Positions 1-12,215 are shown, counted from the stretch's first letter. The stretch: 64,000 nt of DNA from Eonycteris spelaea (GCA_003508835.1 PUFA01000144.1:2294001-2358000); one strand, 5' to 3'. Notes: generated from the sequence alone by a model not told the origin. Translations and numbers: made by a program.

Positions 1-264
<264 letters not shown>

Positions 265-570
265 AACAGTGTAGGTCCACTCGTAATCCCTTTCTGCTGT
301 TTTCCCATGATCCAACTGTGTAATTTCTGGTCAGTGATTCCAGGTTTTAAATAATTTGTAAGTGTTCAGTTTCTACACAACTTTATCATCCGCTAAGAAT
401 TTAAAAATCACATTCTCTGTTCAGCTGTTAATGCTGGGATCCATATTTAGTTTTATAAGCTTTTTCCTGTTTTTAGTTTGTTTTGGGTTTTTGGCTCATG
501 AATTTTATTTCTGTTTGTCGATAAGAAATGTAAGAGTGGAATGTTAATAAATTTCAGTTTAGTTCTGTAA
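265..570 (+). other. PCBP1: PCBP1 3' untranslated region
   Basis: Sequence between the PCBP1 stop and a canonical polyadenylation hexamer. The length of about 300 bases suits the short 3'UTR of this gene. The cleavage point is inferred and would lie 10-30 bases past the hexamer. Confidence 0.75.
546..551 (+). terminator. PCBP1: PCBP1 polyadenylation signal AATAAA
   Basis: Canonical AATAAA about 280 bases after the stop codon, the first one downstream of the PCBP1 coding sequence. Confidence 0.75.
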
Positions 571-1424
571 TGTCAAGAATTTAAAAATTAAAAAAGTGGA
601 TTGGTTAAAAAATGCTTCATATTTGAAAAAGCTGGGAACTACTAAAACTCTTTGTTGGTGGTTTTTTTTTTCCCCTTCCCTTTTAGCCTTAACCCATCCA
701 TGGTATTCTCTCAAACCCCTTTCACCTTACTGGTAAGATTCCATCTCCTCTGTCCCAACAAAGGAACACAGCAGGCTGGGCCTGCTCCGGGTTGTTTGCA
801 GACAGAGGGTCTCCCCGGGAGGGTAACATCCCTCCACCCAAATTCCAGAGAGAGGCTTCTGCCCATTTCCCTGGTAGAAAACATAAGTGTTTTCTCAGAT
901 GAAAAAAGTTTGCCCATTCAGTAGAACCTCAATGGCACTGTGTCCTCTGGTTTAACCAGCTCCATCCCCACCCCCAATCTCACTTAGAAAACCCTTAGCC
1001 AGGAACAAAAAATGTTCTAAGGTGGGAGGAGCCTGGGGGACCCAGAGTAGTGGGAGAGAAGGGCTGGAGTGGGGGAGGGAGGGGCTGGGGCGGGGAAGGG
1101 AAAAGGGCAAGGGTGGATTTGAGGGCTTGGAAGAGGGCAACTGCTACAGGGTGGTGGTAGGGATAAAGGGGTCTTGGTTGGGCTGAAGGACTGAATGGGG
1201 GATGGGGGGCACATGTCACACATGCACCTGTGGCAAACAGCTTGTCAGAGGGTGTCATTACACCTGCCAAGAGGTATATCCAGAAACAAAAGGGCCAGCT
1301 AATAATTCAGCTGTGTGCAATATTTAGAGAAATCATTATACCAGGAAATAATCCTGCCTAAATAGGGCAGTCCTCACAGGCAGGAATGTAGATTGACCCA
1401 TTGGTTATGGCCAAAGAATGACCT
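571..1424. other. Unassigned intergenic, with a G-rich block
   Basis: No gene or clear repeat seen. The part from about 1020 to 1230 is strongly G/purine-rich on the plus strand. It includes a run of closely spaced G tracts at 1071-1100 and the GC-box-like GGGGCGGGG at 1087-1095. Confidence 0.5.
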
Positions 1425-1429
1425 GTGTT

Positions 1430-1505
1430 AAAAATTCAGTTTCCTGGGCCCTGCCCCAAATTTAATCAGAAGACTGCATTTTTAACATTCCAAAACCTTA
1501 GCTTC
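1430..1505 (+). mobile_element. MER5-like hAT fragment
   Basis: Carries the 'cctgggccctgcccc...attt' pattern of the MER5A/B hAT-Charlie non-autonomous family, truncated on both sides. Boundaries are approximate. Confidence 0.45.
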
Positions 1506-1884
1506 GAGTGCCACAGATTCTCTTCATTGGATTAGGAAAATTTGCTGTGAAGGCCTAACAGCCTCATGTCCACATCAGCCAGAGGGAGTATACTAGATCT
1601 GATAAGAAAAATTCTCTACCATTAGGCAAAGACACACTAGAAACAACAGTACAAGACAATAGACGATTAGGTGCCAAAGTGTAGTTCAAACCCCAGGCAC
1701 TGAGGGAGATCAAAAACAGCAAAAATCCCAGTAGGAGGAGAATATTATCCACGATAAATATAGGTTGAGACTTTACAGGGCATCTGCTCCTTTTTTTCTG
1801 AGGTACAGACCTGGTTCTGAGAGTCCCTGGAGGTAAGATTGGGGTCCACCATGCAGTTTATAGCCACTGTGGGGTCAGGCCTGC
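1506..1884. other. Unassigned intergenic
   Basis: No coding sequence, RNA gene or clear repeat recognised. Confidence 0.4.
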
Positions 1885-2065
1885 AGTCACTGAAAGGAGC
1901 CCAGATTCTGGAGTTAAACCTTAAATTTGAGTGCTGCCATTTATTTGCCTTGGGCAAATTACTCTGCCTCAGTATAAAATGGTGGTGGTAAAAGTACACA
2001 GCTGCACTTGGGAAAAAAAAAATGAAAGCATGTCTGTAAAGCAGAACAGCACTTACAACACAGTA
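1885..2065 (+). repeat. MIR SINE
   Basis: tRNA-derived core-SINE pattern: 'gattctggagt', then 'tgggcaaatta', then 'gcctcagtataaaatggtgg', in the plus orientation. Old and diverged. Confidence 0.7.
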
Positions 2066-2744
2066 AACTTCAATATACGTTAGATTGCAAAAAGCCAAAG
2101 GCTCATTTCTGCCCACAATATCTTTGGGCACAGAAGAGAGACATTAAAAGGTAGGGAATAAAACAACACGTACTAAATAATAACCTGAGAAGACAGACTG
2201 AGGGGCCAGGACAGGTAAGTGGGGGAGGCCCCAGTGAAGACCCAGAAATGGGATTCAGTGTCTACTGGAAATAACAAACACAACTCAAGTTTGTGTAGGG
2301 TAAGGAAGGAATGGTTCGTTAGGTCGGCCCCTTAAACACCAAGTCAAATGGTTTGTGAGGAGTCCCTGAAACTTGCCGGATGAAGTGGTTTAACTGCCCT
2401 ATGAAAAGTCGGCTTCAAATTGCCCTCAAACTCCTCCTCTTCCCATGCAAAGCTGTCAATAACTTACAATGATTTAGGCAGCAAGGCATAAGACGTCTTA
2501 TGGCAAGTTGGTAATGACATACACTTACATAGAGCAGAGGCTCAGTATCTGTAAAATGAACGTAGAAGAAATAAAGTAGCACAAGAAAAAAAAATAGGAT
2601 AATGCCCTTGAGAGGAGTCAAGGAAGAAAGTTTCAAGGCTGATGGAATAGCAATAATGCTACAGACAAGTTTAAAGATTTGACTGAACATCTACTCTACA
2701 TGCAAAATACTTTGAACTAAAACGATGTTCTGGTACAATTGGAA
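2066..2744. other. Unassigned intergenic
   Basis: No gene seen. Short open frames here have no recognisable product. Confidence 0.4.
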
Positions 2745-3450
2745 GATGTGCAGTAAGTAGCTCATTTTAGCTAGAGCATGGTATGTGGTAAAGGAGGGAA
2801 GAGGAGGTGGAGGAAGCCACAAAATCATTTGAGGCTAAATTATAAACAGCCTTGAATGCCATAATAAAGGGTTTGAACTTTGTCCTAAAAACCAGTGGTC
2901 TCCAAACATTTTCTTAAAGGGTACCTCTTCGATGAAAAGTCTTTAGCATATATCTTTTTATATGTTTGTTTAATTATAAATTACATATATATACTAGTCA
3001 TTATGCTTATTTATAAACCATATATAAGCATTATTTAAATATGTATATTAGAAAAAAACAAATGTCAAGATAAAAACAAATTGAAAAATTGAAATTAATT
3101 TCTAATAGTATTTTTTTTTACCCCTACCCCCAGTCATTTTAGAGACCACTTGGATATTGAGGATGACAATTTCAATGCCAAAGATATGCTTGGGGAGCAG
3201 AATTTCAGAAGAGTGATGGGGAGAAGCCAAATTGCAGCATGAGAGGAGGGCCTGGGGTGTGAGAAATTGGGGACAGGAATGTAAATGGCTCAAATACTTG
3301 ATGGTGGAAAGAATAGAAAGAAATGGACAATAACTTGTGGAGGAAGAATTGGGGGAAAGGTTTTTTTGTTTTTTGTTTTGTGTTGTGTTTGAAAGGAACC
3401 TCACAAAAGGCAGATGATGGGAAATTGACAGAAGACTGAAAATAAAAGCT
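2745..3450 (+). repeat. L2-like LINE 3' region, interrupted
   Basis: Sequence such as 'ccttgaatgccataataaaggg' in a purine-rich context resembles the 3' region of L2 LINEs. It is split by the hAT element at 2893-3151. The family assignment of the flanks is approximate. Confidence 0.45.
2893..3151. mobile_element. hAT-type non-autonomous DNA transposon
   Basis: Starts CAGTGGTCTCC and ends AGAGACCACTT, which is an imperfect terminal inverted repeat of hAT type. The inside is AT-rich and has no transposase coding. It sits inside the L2-like sequence, so it is the younger of the two. Confidence 0.6.
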
Positions 3451-4185
3451 ACAGGTAAGAACTATAGCTGGCAGAGGGTCTTGGAGCAGTGAATATCAGG
3501 TGTCAGGCCAGTGTAACTCTTAGAATTTAATTCACTTTGTCCCCACTCCTATGAAGACTTGCATTTCAGGATTTCTCTCTTTTCTCTTTGGGACAGCTTG
3601 AGTATGTTCTGTCCTCTTTTGAATTGAGGACTAAGATTGATGAGCCCCCTCCTCACTTGCTATGTTTCTTGTCACAGCCCCATTCCTGCCACCAGCTGTT
3701 AGGCCACAGCCACCGTCACAGTCAGGAATGTATGATTTCTCTAGCCACTGACAAGCACCTGTTGTGTCATAGCCACAGGAGTTGTGCCATGTGTTTAGAA
3801 GGCTGGTCTCCCCAAAGTCTTCAGGCCCCTCCCTTGCCCCATTCAACATACACACGTGTATACCAATATCACGTGCCTCGGCCAGCAGTTTGACAATGAA
3901 TCACCACTCTTAGGTTCACCCCTAGAACAGGTACTTATTCTGTCACTTGGAGAGTAAGCAGTGTTTGCCAAGAGCTTGAGGTTTGTGAATTGAACCCACC
4001 TTACCCCCTGCTACTCTTGGCTACTCCAGGTAGGGAGCCACATACTGTCCAGCATCTCTGGGCCTATCACCTGCCAATGAAACAGCACCCAGCCAGACAT
4101 ATAAATAGGCAGTCAACACCAGAGAAGGCTTCCACTGCCAAGACCCCCTGCCACCTTGTCTGGCCTGGCCACCTGAAGGGCCTTC
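3451..4185. other. Unassigned intergenic
   Basis: Single-copy-looking sequence with no protein signature. Open frames at about 3588-3893 and 3990-4223 show no known domain. Confidence 0.4.
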
Positions 4186-4187
4186 CT

Positions 4188-4440
4188 AAAATTCCAATCT
4201 GGCCACGCCACTCCCCTGCTTAAAGGCCATCAAGTCCCACCTCCACCCATGATACACAAAAGAAAATCCAAACTTTTCAGCATAGTTTACAGACCCTTCA
4301 GGATCTGCTCCCACCAGCTTCAGCGTATAAGGCCTACCAGTCTCTTATCTCTGCCTTCAGCCTCCTGTACACAACAGCTTACAGTTATTCTGTTTGGGCG
4401 TCCTTGTGTTTGGAAAATAATTGTATCTTCATATTTCTGA
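4188..4440 (+). repeat. L2 LINE fragment
   Basis: Contains 'actcccctgcttaaaggcc', then 'aaatccaaact', then 'cttcaggatctgctccc', the series typical of the L2 3' region. Confidence 0.7.
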
Positions 4441-4514
4441 CCCTGGCTGTCTTCTTCATTATCTGCCTGGGGTTCTGGGCTCTTGCTCTTGAGCATCCAC
4501 ATTCAGCAAGAAAA

Positions 4515-4690
4515 TTATACTTTGCTAAGAATCAGGAGACCTGAATCTAGTCCCTGCTCTGGCATCAATTTCCTGGGTGATCTTGGACAAGGTGCTCCCT
4601 GTTTCTGGGTCCTCCATCTGAGAAGGAATAAGATAATACCCATAATTCCCTGACTGCCGTTAGAAATAATACGGCCTTTGTAGGCACCCA
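4515..4690 (+). repeat. MIR SINE
   Basis: Pattern 'gacctgaatctagtccctg', then 'gggtgatcttggacaaggt', then 'tccatctgagaaggaataag', typical of MIR in the plus orientation. Confidence 0.75.
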
Positions 4691-5529
4691 TCCTTGCTTC
4701 TGCATCCTGCCACGGGGCTGACTTGATACACAGGCCTTCCGTAAACACTCTAAGAGAGAAAAACGGAAGTTAACAAAAAACCAGCAGCAACAAGCCCCAG
4801 CTTGGCATTTTGGGTAACTACTCATGAGGGCTTGATTAAGGAGGAAACAGAAAGAAAGGAATTGCCAGAAAAGTTTGCTCTGAACATTTTTGAAGATGCT
4901 GTAACCTTTAGACTTTATGGGGAAGGAGAGAGGGTAGTAGATGAAAAGGCAAAGTGGGTATGCCAGACAAGGTTACACAGAGGCAGAATTAGTCCCCTAA
5001 GTAGGCCCAAGCCCCCTATTCTTTCTTCCCCTGCTCTTTTGCCCGAATGGTGAGGGCTCTGTGAGAGGGCTCTGACCCGCTTCAGTGCTGCCTGGACCTG
5101 TGTCCACTAAAGTAGGAAGAGGTTGACTATAGCATCCCCCCTTCTCCTCCCAGGACTCCAGACATCTGCCACCAGGCTGAGTACACTGGTAGCGAGCTGA
5201 GGCAACTAACTATCCTTCAGTGACAGCAAACACTACCCAGTTAGTCACTCGGATTGTGGAAGACACCAAATTAGTTATTCCCGGAGCAGCGCGCCCACTG
5301 TGAGGAAATGCAGATCCACTTTCTTAAACCTGTCTCCATGTGAATGAAAACCTGTGCTTTCATTTATTAGTTCACCTCTACTTCAAAAAGCACTTTCTGG
5401 GCTTGTTCAGTGGGCTCTTAAGAGAACCTTCTCCCACTGGCTCCTGACAGGACTTTAGTAGCATCTAATGTTGTTATTTCCCAGCCTGGAACCTGAGCAG
5501 CTCCAAGCAACATCTTTAGAACTGGCAAA
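4691..5529. other. Unassigned intergenic
   Basis: No gene or clear repeat seen. An 83-codon frame at 4802-5053 has no family resemblance. Confidence 0.4.
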
Positions 5530-5815
5530 CATTAAACAACTTCTTACTATGTGCAAACCACTCTTCCAAGCACTTTAAATGAATGAACACACTGAAACTG
5601 TAGAACCCTTATAAGGTAGATATTTTTGTTGTTATTGTTTATTTGTTTTGCTTTTTTATTGGGGTAGATATTATGTTGAGGCCACTTCACAGGTGAGAAA
5701 ACTGAGGCACACAGCAATAAGGTGACTTGTCCAGAGCTAGTCAACAACAGAGCCAGTATTTGAAAACAAGTGATGTGGCCCCCACACTTTTCTCTTAACC
5801 ACTATTCTGGACTGT
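5530..5815 (-). repeat. MIR SINE
   Basis: Reverse-orientation MIR: 'cacaggtgagaaaactgaggc', then 'gacttgtccagagctagtca', then a 'tctggactgtcc' end. A T-rich expansion interrupts it at about 5623-5660. Confidence 0.75.
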
Positions 5816-5929
5816 CCCACTAGGCTGTAAAAGTGCCCCTGGGAGAGTCTAAATGGACAGTCTGCACTTTGTTTTATTTCATCTTTAATAACATTCAGTG
5901 CTCAATTTTTCAAGTAAGACAGTGATACA

Positions 5930-7745
5930 TATTTTTCTAAAACATACACAAATATGTAATACATATGAAGATCCACATTGCTACTGTTAACAGCCCCTAT
6001 TCCTTGTTTTACATACTACTCCTTTAAAGTAGCAAACATATACTCCTTTTTTAAAAATGGGCTTGTATTCTGCACACTAATTTGTATGCTATTTTTCTTA
6101 TTAAATTGAGATATTCATATACCAGAAATTCTCCATTTTAAAGTGTACAATTTAGTGGGTTTCAGCATATTCACGATATTGTGCAACCATCACCACTATC
6201 TTATGCCAGACGTTTTCATCACCTCAAAAAGAAACCCATACCCGTTACCAGTCTCTCCTCATTTTACCCACCTGCTTTACCCAGTCTTTGGAAACCAATG
6301 ATCTACTTTCTGACTTCATGAATTTACTTATTCTGGACATTTCATAGAAATAAAATTATACAAGATGTGACCTTTTCGATGTGTCTAGCTTCTTTCACTA
6401 AGCATGTTTCGAGGTTCATTCATGTTGTAGCATATGTCAATACTTCATTCCTTCTTATGACTGAATATATTCCAATAGATGACTCTTCCACATTTTGTTT
6501 TTCTATTCACCAGTTGATAGACATTTGGGTTGTTTCCACTTTTTGGCAATTATGAATAATGCTGTTATGAATATTTGTGTACAAGTTTTTCTGTGAACAT
6601 ATGTTTGAATTTCTCTTGGGTACATACCTAGGAGTGGAATTGCTGAGTCAAATGGTAACTCTATGCTTAACTTTTTGAGGAACTGGTATGTTGTTTTCCA
6701 CAGTGGCTGCACCATTTTACATTCCCACCAGCAGTGTATATGGGTTCCAATTTTTTCACCCTCCTGTCAATGCTTGTTAGTTTCCTTTTTCTTTTTCCCC
6801 AGTCACCCTAGTGGGCATGAAGTGGTACCTCATTGTGATTTTTGATTTGCATTTCCCTACATAGATTTGCATTTCCTTCATTGAGCATCTTTTCTTGTGC
6901 TTACCAGTCATTTGAATATCTTCTTTGGAGAAATGTCTATTCCAATACTTTTCCCATTTTAAAAATTGGGTAATTTGCCTTTTTATTGTTGAATTGTAAG
7001 AGTACTATATATATGCTATATACTAGAATCTTAACTGATTGATAATTGGAAATATATTCTCCCATTGTCAGGAAAATACTAATACTGTCTCTTAACTTTC
7101 TTGATTGTGTCCTTTGAAGCACAAACATTTTTTTTAAATGTTTAAACATTTTAAATTTTGATGAAGTCGAGTTAAATTTTGATGAAGTCAAATTTTTTTA
7201 AACATTTTAAATTTTGATGAAGTCTAGTTTGGTGTCATATCTAAGAAACCATTGCTTAATCCAATACTAATGTTTTTTTCTTTTAAGAGTTTTATAGTTC
7301 TAGCACTAACACTATAAAATTCTTAAAACATAAGTATAAATTTCATGACCTTGGATTTATTTTAGATCTTTGATCCATTTTGAGTTAATTCTCATATGCA
7401 TGGTCAGAGTAAGGGTCCAAATTTATTTTTTGCATGTAGCTATCCAGTTGTCCCATCACCATGTGTTGAAAAAAACCTATTATTTCATTATACCTTATTT
7501 TTTAACTTAATAAATTATGAACATTTCACTACAATAAATCATATTTTGCAGTATTTTTTATTAGCCCTATGTACTCCATTACATTGACGTAATTTATTCA
7601 ATGAATCTCCTATTTACAGACATTTGTTTTCCCATTTTGCTGTCTTAAATCATATAGTTGTGAATATACTCACAAAAATATCTTGAGATATGTCTCTGAT
7701 TATTTTAAGACAAATTAATCAAAAGGCTTTAGATGCATAGTTTGA
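5930..7745 (-). mobile_element. L1 LINE 3' portion (old, L1M type)
   Basis: The plus strand shows the reverse complement of L1 ORF2 C-terminus and 3'UTR: 'caccagcagtgtatatgggtt', 'tgcatttcc', 'gatccattttgagttaattc'. Reading frames are broken. Possibly two L1 copies, with the second from about 7500. Confidence 0.8.
7141..7224. repeat. Short tandem duplication inside L1
   Basis: The phrase 'aaattttgatgaagtc' occurs three times in about 80 bases (from about 7153, 7174 and 7209), two of them preceded by 'taaacatttt'. Confidence 0.8.
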
Positions 7746-7751
7746 AAGAGG

Positions 7752-8236
7752 TGGTTTTCAAACTCTTCCCTTTAAACTCTTAAAAATTATTGAGGTTTTA
7801 AAAAACTTGTTTGTGGGGGTAATTTCTAAGTATATTAACTGTCTTAGAAATAAAGAGTAGAACTTTTTTAACATTTACATATTAATTCATTTTAAAATAC
7901 TATAGGAAACCATTAAATGCCAATATAAATGATATATTTTTATTTAAAATAATTTTCCAAAACAAAAAAAATTTCGTGAGAAAATTGAGTTTTATTTTTT
8001 TGCAAATCTCTTTAATGTCTGGGTTAATAGAATATGCTGGAGTCTCATGTCTATTTCTGCATCAACCACACGTGATATTACACATCATGTAGCCTCTGGA
8101 AGACTGCATACTACCCTAGAGAGAGAATGAAAGTGAAAAGGGCAAATAACATCTTAGTATTGTCAGGAAAATAGTTTTGACTTCTCAGACCCCTCAAGGA
8201 GCCATAGAGGTCCCTAACCGCTCTCTGAGAAATACT
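7752..8236. mobile_element. hAT-type DNA transposon relic
   Basis: Begins 'ggtggttttcaaactc' and ends with a 'tctgagaaatacttct' mirror, an eroded inverted-repeat end pair. The interior ('aaaaattattgagg', 'tttgcaaatctctttaatgtc') matches a common mammalian hAT-like repeat whose name I cannot fix. Confidence 0.55.
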
Positions 8237-8249
8237 TCTCTATAGAAAG

Positions 8250-8690
8250 ATTTTACCAAAGTATATTCCTACCACTGTGCCCTTTCCCTGCACCTTCACT
8301 AATACCAGGCATGATTTTTTTTTTAATGTTTGCTAATTCATTAAGCAAAAAACAAGCTTTATGATTTTAATTTGCATTCTGTAATTTCTAATAATATTGA
8401 ATCTTTTTTCATGATTTTTGTAAGTTATATTTTTCTTTTATAAATTGCCTCTGTATCGTTTGCACATTTTCTTGCTGAGATGGGAATATTTGATCTTAAC
8501 GACTATAAGAGCACTTTTTATATTCAGGGTATTAGCCCTTGTCATGAATATTGAAAATATTTCTGATGTGCAAGAAGTTTTTATTATTATTATTGTTTTT
8601 ATACAGGAAAACCTATCAGTATTTTTAATGGTTCTGTCCTTTCCTTTTGCCTTACCCAAAGTCAAATAAATTGTCCTTTAATTTAATTTT
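8250..8690 (-). mobile_element. L1/HAL1-type LINE fragment
   Basis: Reverse-orientation L1 3' ORF2-like sequence ('tttgcacattttcttgctgag', 'gtattagccctt'), heavily mutated. Similar L1 sequence resumes at about 9625. Confidence 0.6.
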
Positions 8691-8870
8691 CCACCAGCTG
8701 TGTGTAAATGTGCCTGTTCGGCCTAGGAAGGAGGCCAATCAGGAGGAAGCTGATTAGCAATTTCATAGTATTAATAAAATCTTCCCATTTTTATTCTATT
8801 GATCATTTTAGGTATTACACAATGATCAATTAAAATGAAATCACATCTGAGTGACAAAGATGATCTTCAA

Positions 8871-9540
8871 TGTCATCATCCCAGGACACCTCCCAACCAA
8901 ATGTTCTTGGAGATACTCAGACCAGGATGATTAATATGGGGTTTATTGTTTGTATGGCAGGTCTCACCTGCTCAGAAGGCTGGAGACTTGTGAGTCCCCT
9001 GTTCCTTACAGGGGAGGAGATGACCCATTGGGGTGGGCCTCCTGGCCTCATGCCAACATTGTGGTGCCCAGCAGGGGGCTGTCTCATCGTACCCTGAGTT
9101 GGGGCCAGTTTATACCCAAAATTTTAGCAAGGAATTTAGGCATTCAAGAGTTAAAAGCTTTACTAGGGGACAATAGCCTAAGCGCTCATGACCCATTTCT
9201 TAGGAAGGGACATTTTAAAATAAGAAAAGGAAACTAGAACTTAACAGTCTGACAGGATATTCTAGCTAACCGCAGATTTACAGAATTATAGTTTAGCTAC
9301 AGAGATCTCCTTTCGTAAATTTTTGAAGATTTCTCCAGTAAATGCTCCCTTCTATAGCTTGACTGCTCTCTGAAAAAAGGTAACCAGAAACCATTACAAA
9401 GTGGATTTTGTGTACAAGGTGACTAGGTCTCATTAGCTGGGATTCTCTCACTATTGTTTCCTACATTCTTAACAACACTAGAGATTTTTCTTTGCCAGTC
9501 TGGCAGATAAAAAAAGTGGCATAGCATTGTGTCAGTTTTC
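8871..9540 (-). mobile_element. Possible solo LTR relic (endogenous retrovirus)
   Basis: On the minus strand a TATA-like GTATAAAC (plus 9108-9115) precedes an AATAAA signal (plus 8942-8947) by about 165 bases, the arrangement of an LTR U3-R-U5. It separates two stretches of L1-like sequence, so it behaves like an insertion. No coding potential. Family unknown and ends uncertain. Confidence 0.4.
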
Positions 9541-9573
9541 ATTCCTTAATTTACTGGTGAGGGAAAAATATTG

Positions 9574-9582
9574 TATATATAT

Positions 9583-9620
<38 letters not shown>
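9574..9620. repeat. (TA)n microsatellite
   Basis: Nearly pure TA/AT dinucleotide run. Confidence 0.95.
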
Positions 9621-9623
<3 letters not shown>

Positions 9624-9624
9624 C

Positions 9625-10010
9625 TCAGCTGTTTGCATTTCTCCTGTGGTGAATTACCATTAACATCTTATTCTCTTTTTTCTATTGGAGTGTGCGTATT
9701 TTTCTTATTGATTGAGGAGCTCATTAAATAGCAAAATATTAACCCTTCTTTATATATACTGCATTTTTTTCTTAGTTTATCAGTTTCCTTTTAACTTCTC
9801 TGAAGAAGTTTCTAATGATTAAAAGGCTAAATCTATCAACTTTTAACTCTGGTTTCTGTCTTAAGTATCATGCTTAGGAAGTCCTTCCTTCACAACATTT
9901 ACACAAAATAATTTCCTCTTTTTTCTTCAAGTATTTTATGTTTTCATTTTTTTACATTTAAATCTAATTCATCTGAAATTTTTTTTTATAATTCTGGTGG
10001 GGAAAAGCTA
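9625..10010 (-). mobile_element. L1/HAL1-type LINE fragment
   Basis: AT-rich reverse-orientation L1-like sequence ('aggaagtccttccttcaca' and neighbours), probably the continuation of the element at 8250-8690. Confidence 0.5.
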
Positions 10011-10330
10011 ATATTTCCCCCCCAAAATTGCTGTCTAGCTAGCTGTCTCAAGGATATTTATTGAATATCCAGGAATGACAAATATGTGGTCTGAGTTCAG
10101 TCCTCCCCTCCTGGGCCCCTGAAAGACATTTCTAATCAAGTACAGAACTCCTAGCTAAGCCTAGACTAGGCCTCAGAGCTCTCCTAGAATTTCAGGCAGC
10201 CACCTCCTACCTGTGAGATTTGGCATCAAGATGAAACTTTTTGTCATTCCTAAGACTAATCTATCTGAGAGGCCTTTATTAGATAACACATTCTTTTGTA
10301 TTCTAGACTTTCCCTTTTTGTTTAAAAAAT
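10011..10330. other. Unassigned intergenic
   Basis: Nothing recognised. Confidence 0.4.
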
Positions 10331-10334
10331 TTTT

Positions 10335-11390
10335 TTAATTAAGTTTATTCGGGTAACATTGGTTAATACAATTAAATAATTTTCAAATGTACATTATAAT
10401 TTGAATCTGTATATTCTATTGTGTGTTTACCACCTGAAGTCCAATTTCCTTCAGCTACCATATATTTGATCCCCTTTAACCACCTCCCCCTCCCCCTCCC
10501 CCCTATATTTGACCCCCTTTAACCGTCTACCTACCCCCCACTTTCCCCACCCCTACCCTCTGGTAACCACTAGTCTACAGTCCATGTCCATGAGTCTCTG
10601 TTTGTCCTGTCAATTTGTTGCTTTTAGGTTTATATCCCACATATAAGTGATATCATGTGATTTTTAACCTTTTCTATGTGGCGTATTTCTCTTAGCATCA
10701 TTATCTCGGGGTCCATCCATGTTGTCACAAATGGCAGTATTTCATCTTTTCTTATGGCTAATATTCCATCGTATACATGTACCACAGCTTCTTTAGCCAA
10801 CTATCTATCTATCGTAGGACACTTCAGTTGCTTCCATGACCTGGCCACCATGAATAATGCTGCTATGAACATCAATGTGCAAATGTCTTTTTGGATATGG
10901 GTTTTTAAGTCTTTCAGGTAAATATCCAGTAGAGGGATTGCCGGACCATATGGTAGATCAATTCCTAGTTTTTTGAGGAACCTCCATACTGTTTTCCATA
11001 GTGGCTGTACCAACTTGCGCCCCACCAGCAGTGTATGAGGGTTCCTTTTTCTCCACATCCTCTCCAACATTTGTTATTACTTGTCCTGTTGATTATAGCT
11101 ATTCTAACAGGTGTGAGCTGGTATCTCATTGTGGTTTTGATTTGCATTTCCCTAATAGCTAGCAATGTTGAGCATCTTTTCAAATATTTGTTGACCATTT
11201 GTATGTCCTCTACAGAGAAGTGTCTTTTCAGGTTCTCTGACCATTTTTTGATTGAATCATTTTTGTTGCGTTGTTACTGAGTTGTATGAGTTCTTTGTAT
11301 ATTTTGGATATTAGGCCCTTATCAAAGGTGTTGCTTGCAAATATTCTTCCCATTCAGACGTTGTAGACTTCCCCTTTTGTTTTATTGATA
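10335..11390 (-). mobile_element. L1 LINE 3' end, relatively young, laurasiatherian/bat type
   Basis: Reverse-oriented L1. The 3'UTR motif ('gggtaacattggttaat', 'gtgtgtttaccacctgaag') is followed by the ORF2 C-terminal region ('caccagcagtgtatgaggg', 'tcattgtggttttgatttg'). The minus-strand frames 10801-11070 and 10965-11198 are pieces of broken ORF2. A CCCCCT-rich block at about 10480-10503 lies in its 3'UTR. Confidence 0.85.
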
Positions 11391-11584
11391 TGCCCGTCTT
11401 TTCTTGTACCTGCCCCACCCTTTTCCGTTATTGCGTCTACGAACTCAATGGCAATAACTGATAGCAGAAGCCTTATAACCTTTTCCACACTTTCTTGACT
11501 ATTCTCTCTCATTTTAACTTCTGAGTAAATCTAATGCATTAAAGTACCGCAAAATAAATTAATTAACATTTAAAATGCATATTA
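11391..11584. other. Unassigned intergenic
   Basis: Nothing recognised. Confidence 0.4.
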
Positions 11585-12215
11585 GATTTTCCAATTTAGG
11601 TACATAGTATTTTTTTCTATTTTTAAAGATTCCCTTTATGCTTCTGAATGGTTGTATTCTGATAGGTCAAACACATTAGTGGCTAAGTTTATTCCCAGAT
11701 GTTATATATTTGTGGTGACTATCATAAGTGGAATCTTTTTTTAATCAATATAGCATCTAACTTCTTATTATTAGAATGTAAACTTCATGAGAGCAGAGAC
11801 CACACATCTTTTCTTCATAACTGTAGCCCTAGAGCTTAAGAAACCGTGCCTCCACATTATAGGCTTTCAATCAAAGTTTTTAAATGAGTGAAGGAATAAA
11901 GGCATAAAGCAATACTATTGTCTTAGTGTGTCATTGATTTGTAACCTTGCTAAATTGTTTGATTTGCTTTGTTTTTTAAGTAATCCTCTGGAATTTTCAA
12001 CATCTGTAAATATTGATAATTACCTTTATCCCAAGATGTATTGTTCTTATTTATTTTTCTTATAAGACATTGAATTGAAAACATCTTTCTTTCCAGATTT
12101 CTATTGTCCTTTCAGAACTATTCTAAGTAATAGTGATGGTAGTGGGCACCTTTTCTTATTCCTCACTTGGCTGGTAATACTTCTAGTGTTTCCCTATTAA
12201 GTATGATGACTAGCA
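11585..12215 (-). mobile_element. L1 LINE fragment with L2 insert
   Basis: Reverse-orientation L1 ('gtaaccttgctaaattgtttg', 'gtgggcaccttttcttatt'). The middle is replaced by an L2-like stretch at about 11765-11905. Confidence 0.65.
11765..11905 (+). repeat. L2 LINE 3' end
   Basis: 'agaatgtaaacttcatgagag' followed by 'gtgcctccacattataggc' is the classic L2 3' terminus. Confidence 0.65.

Noticed and set aside
10801..11198. Minus-strand frames resembling a reverse-transcriptase protein
   Set aside because: They are fragments of a broken L1 ORF2, covered by the L1 entry, not a host gene.
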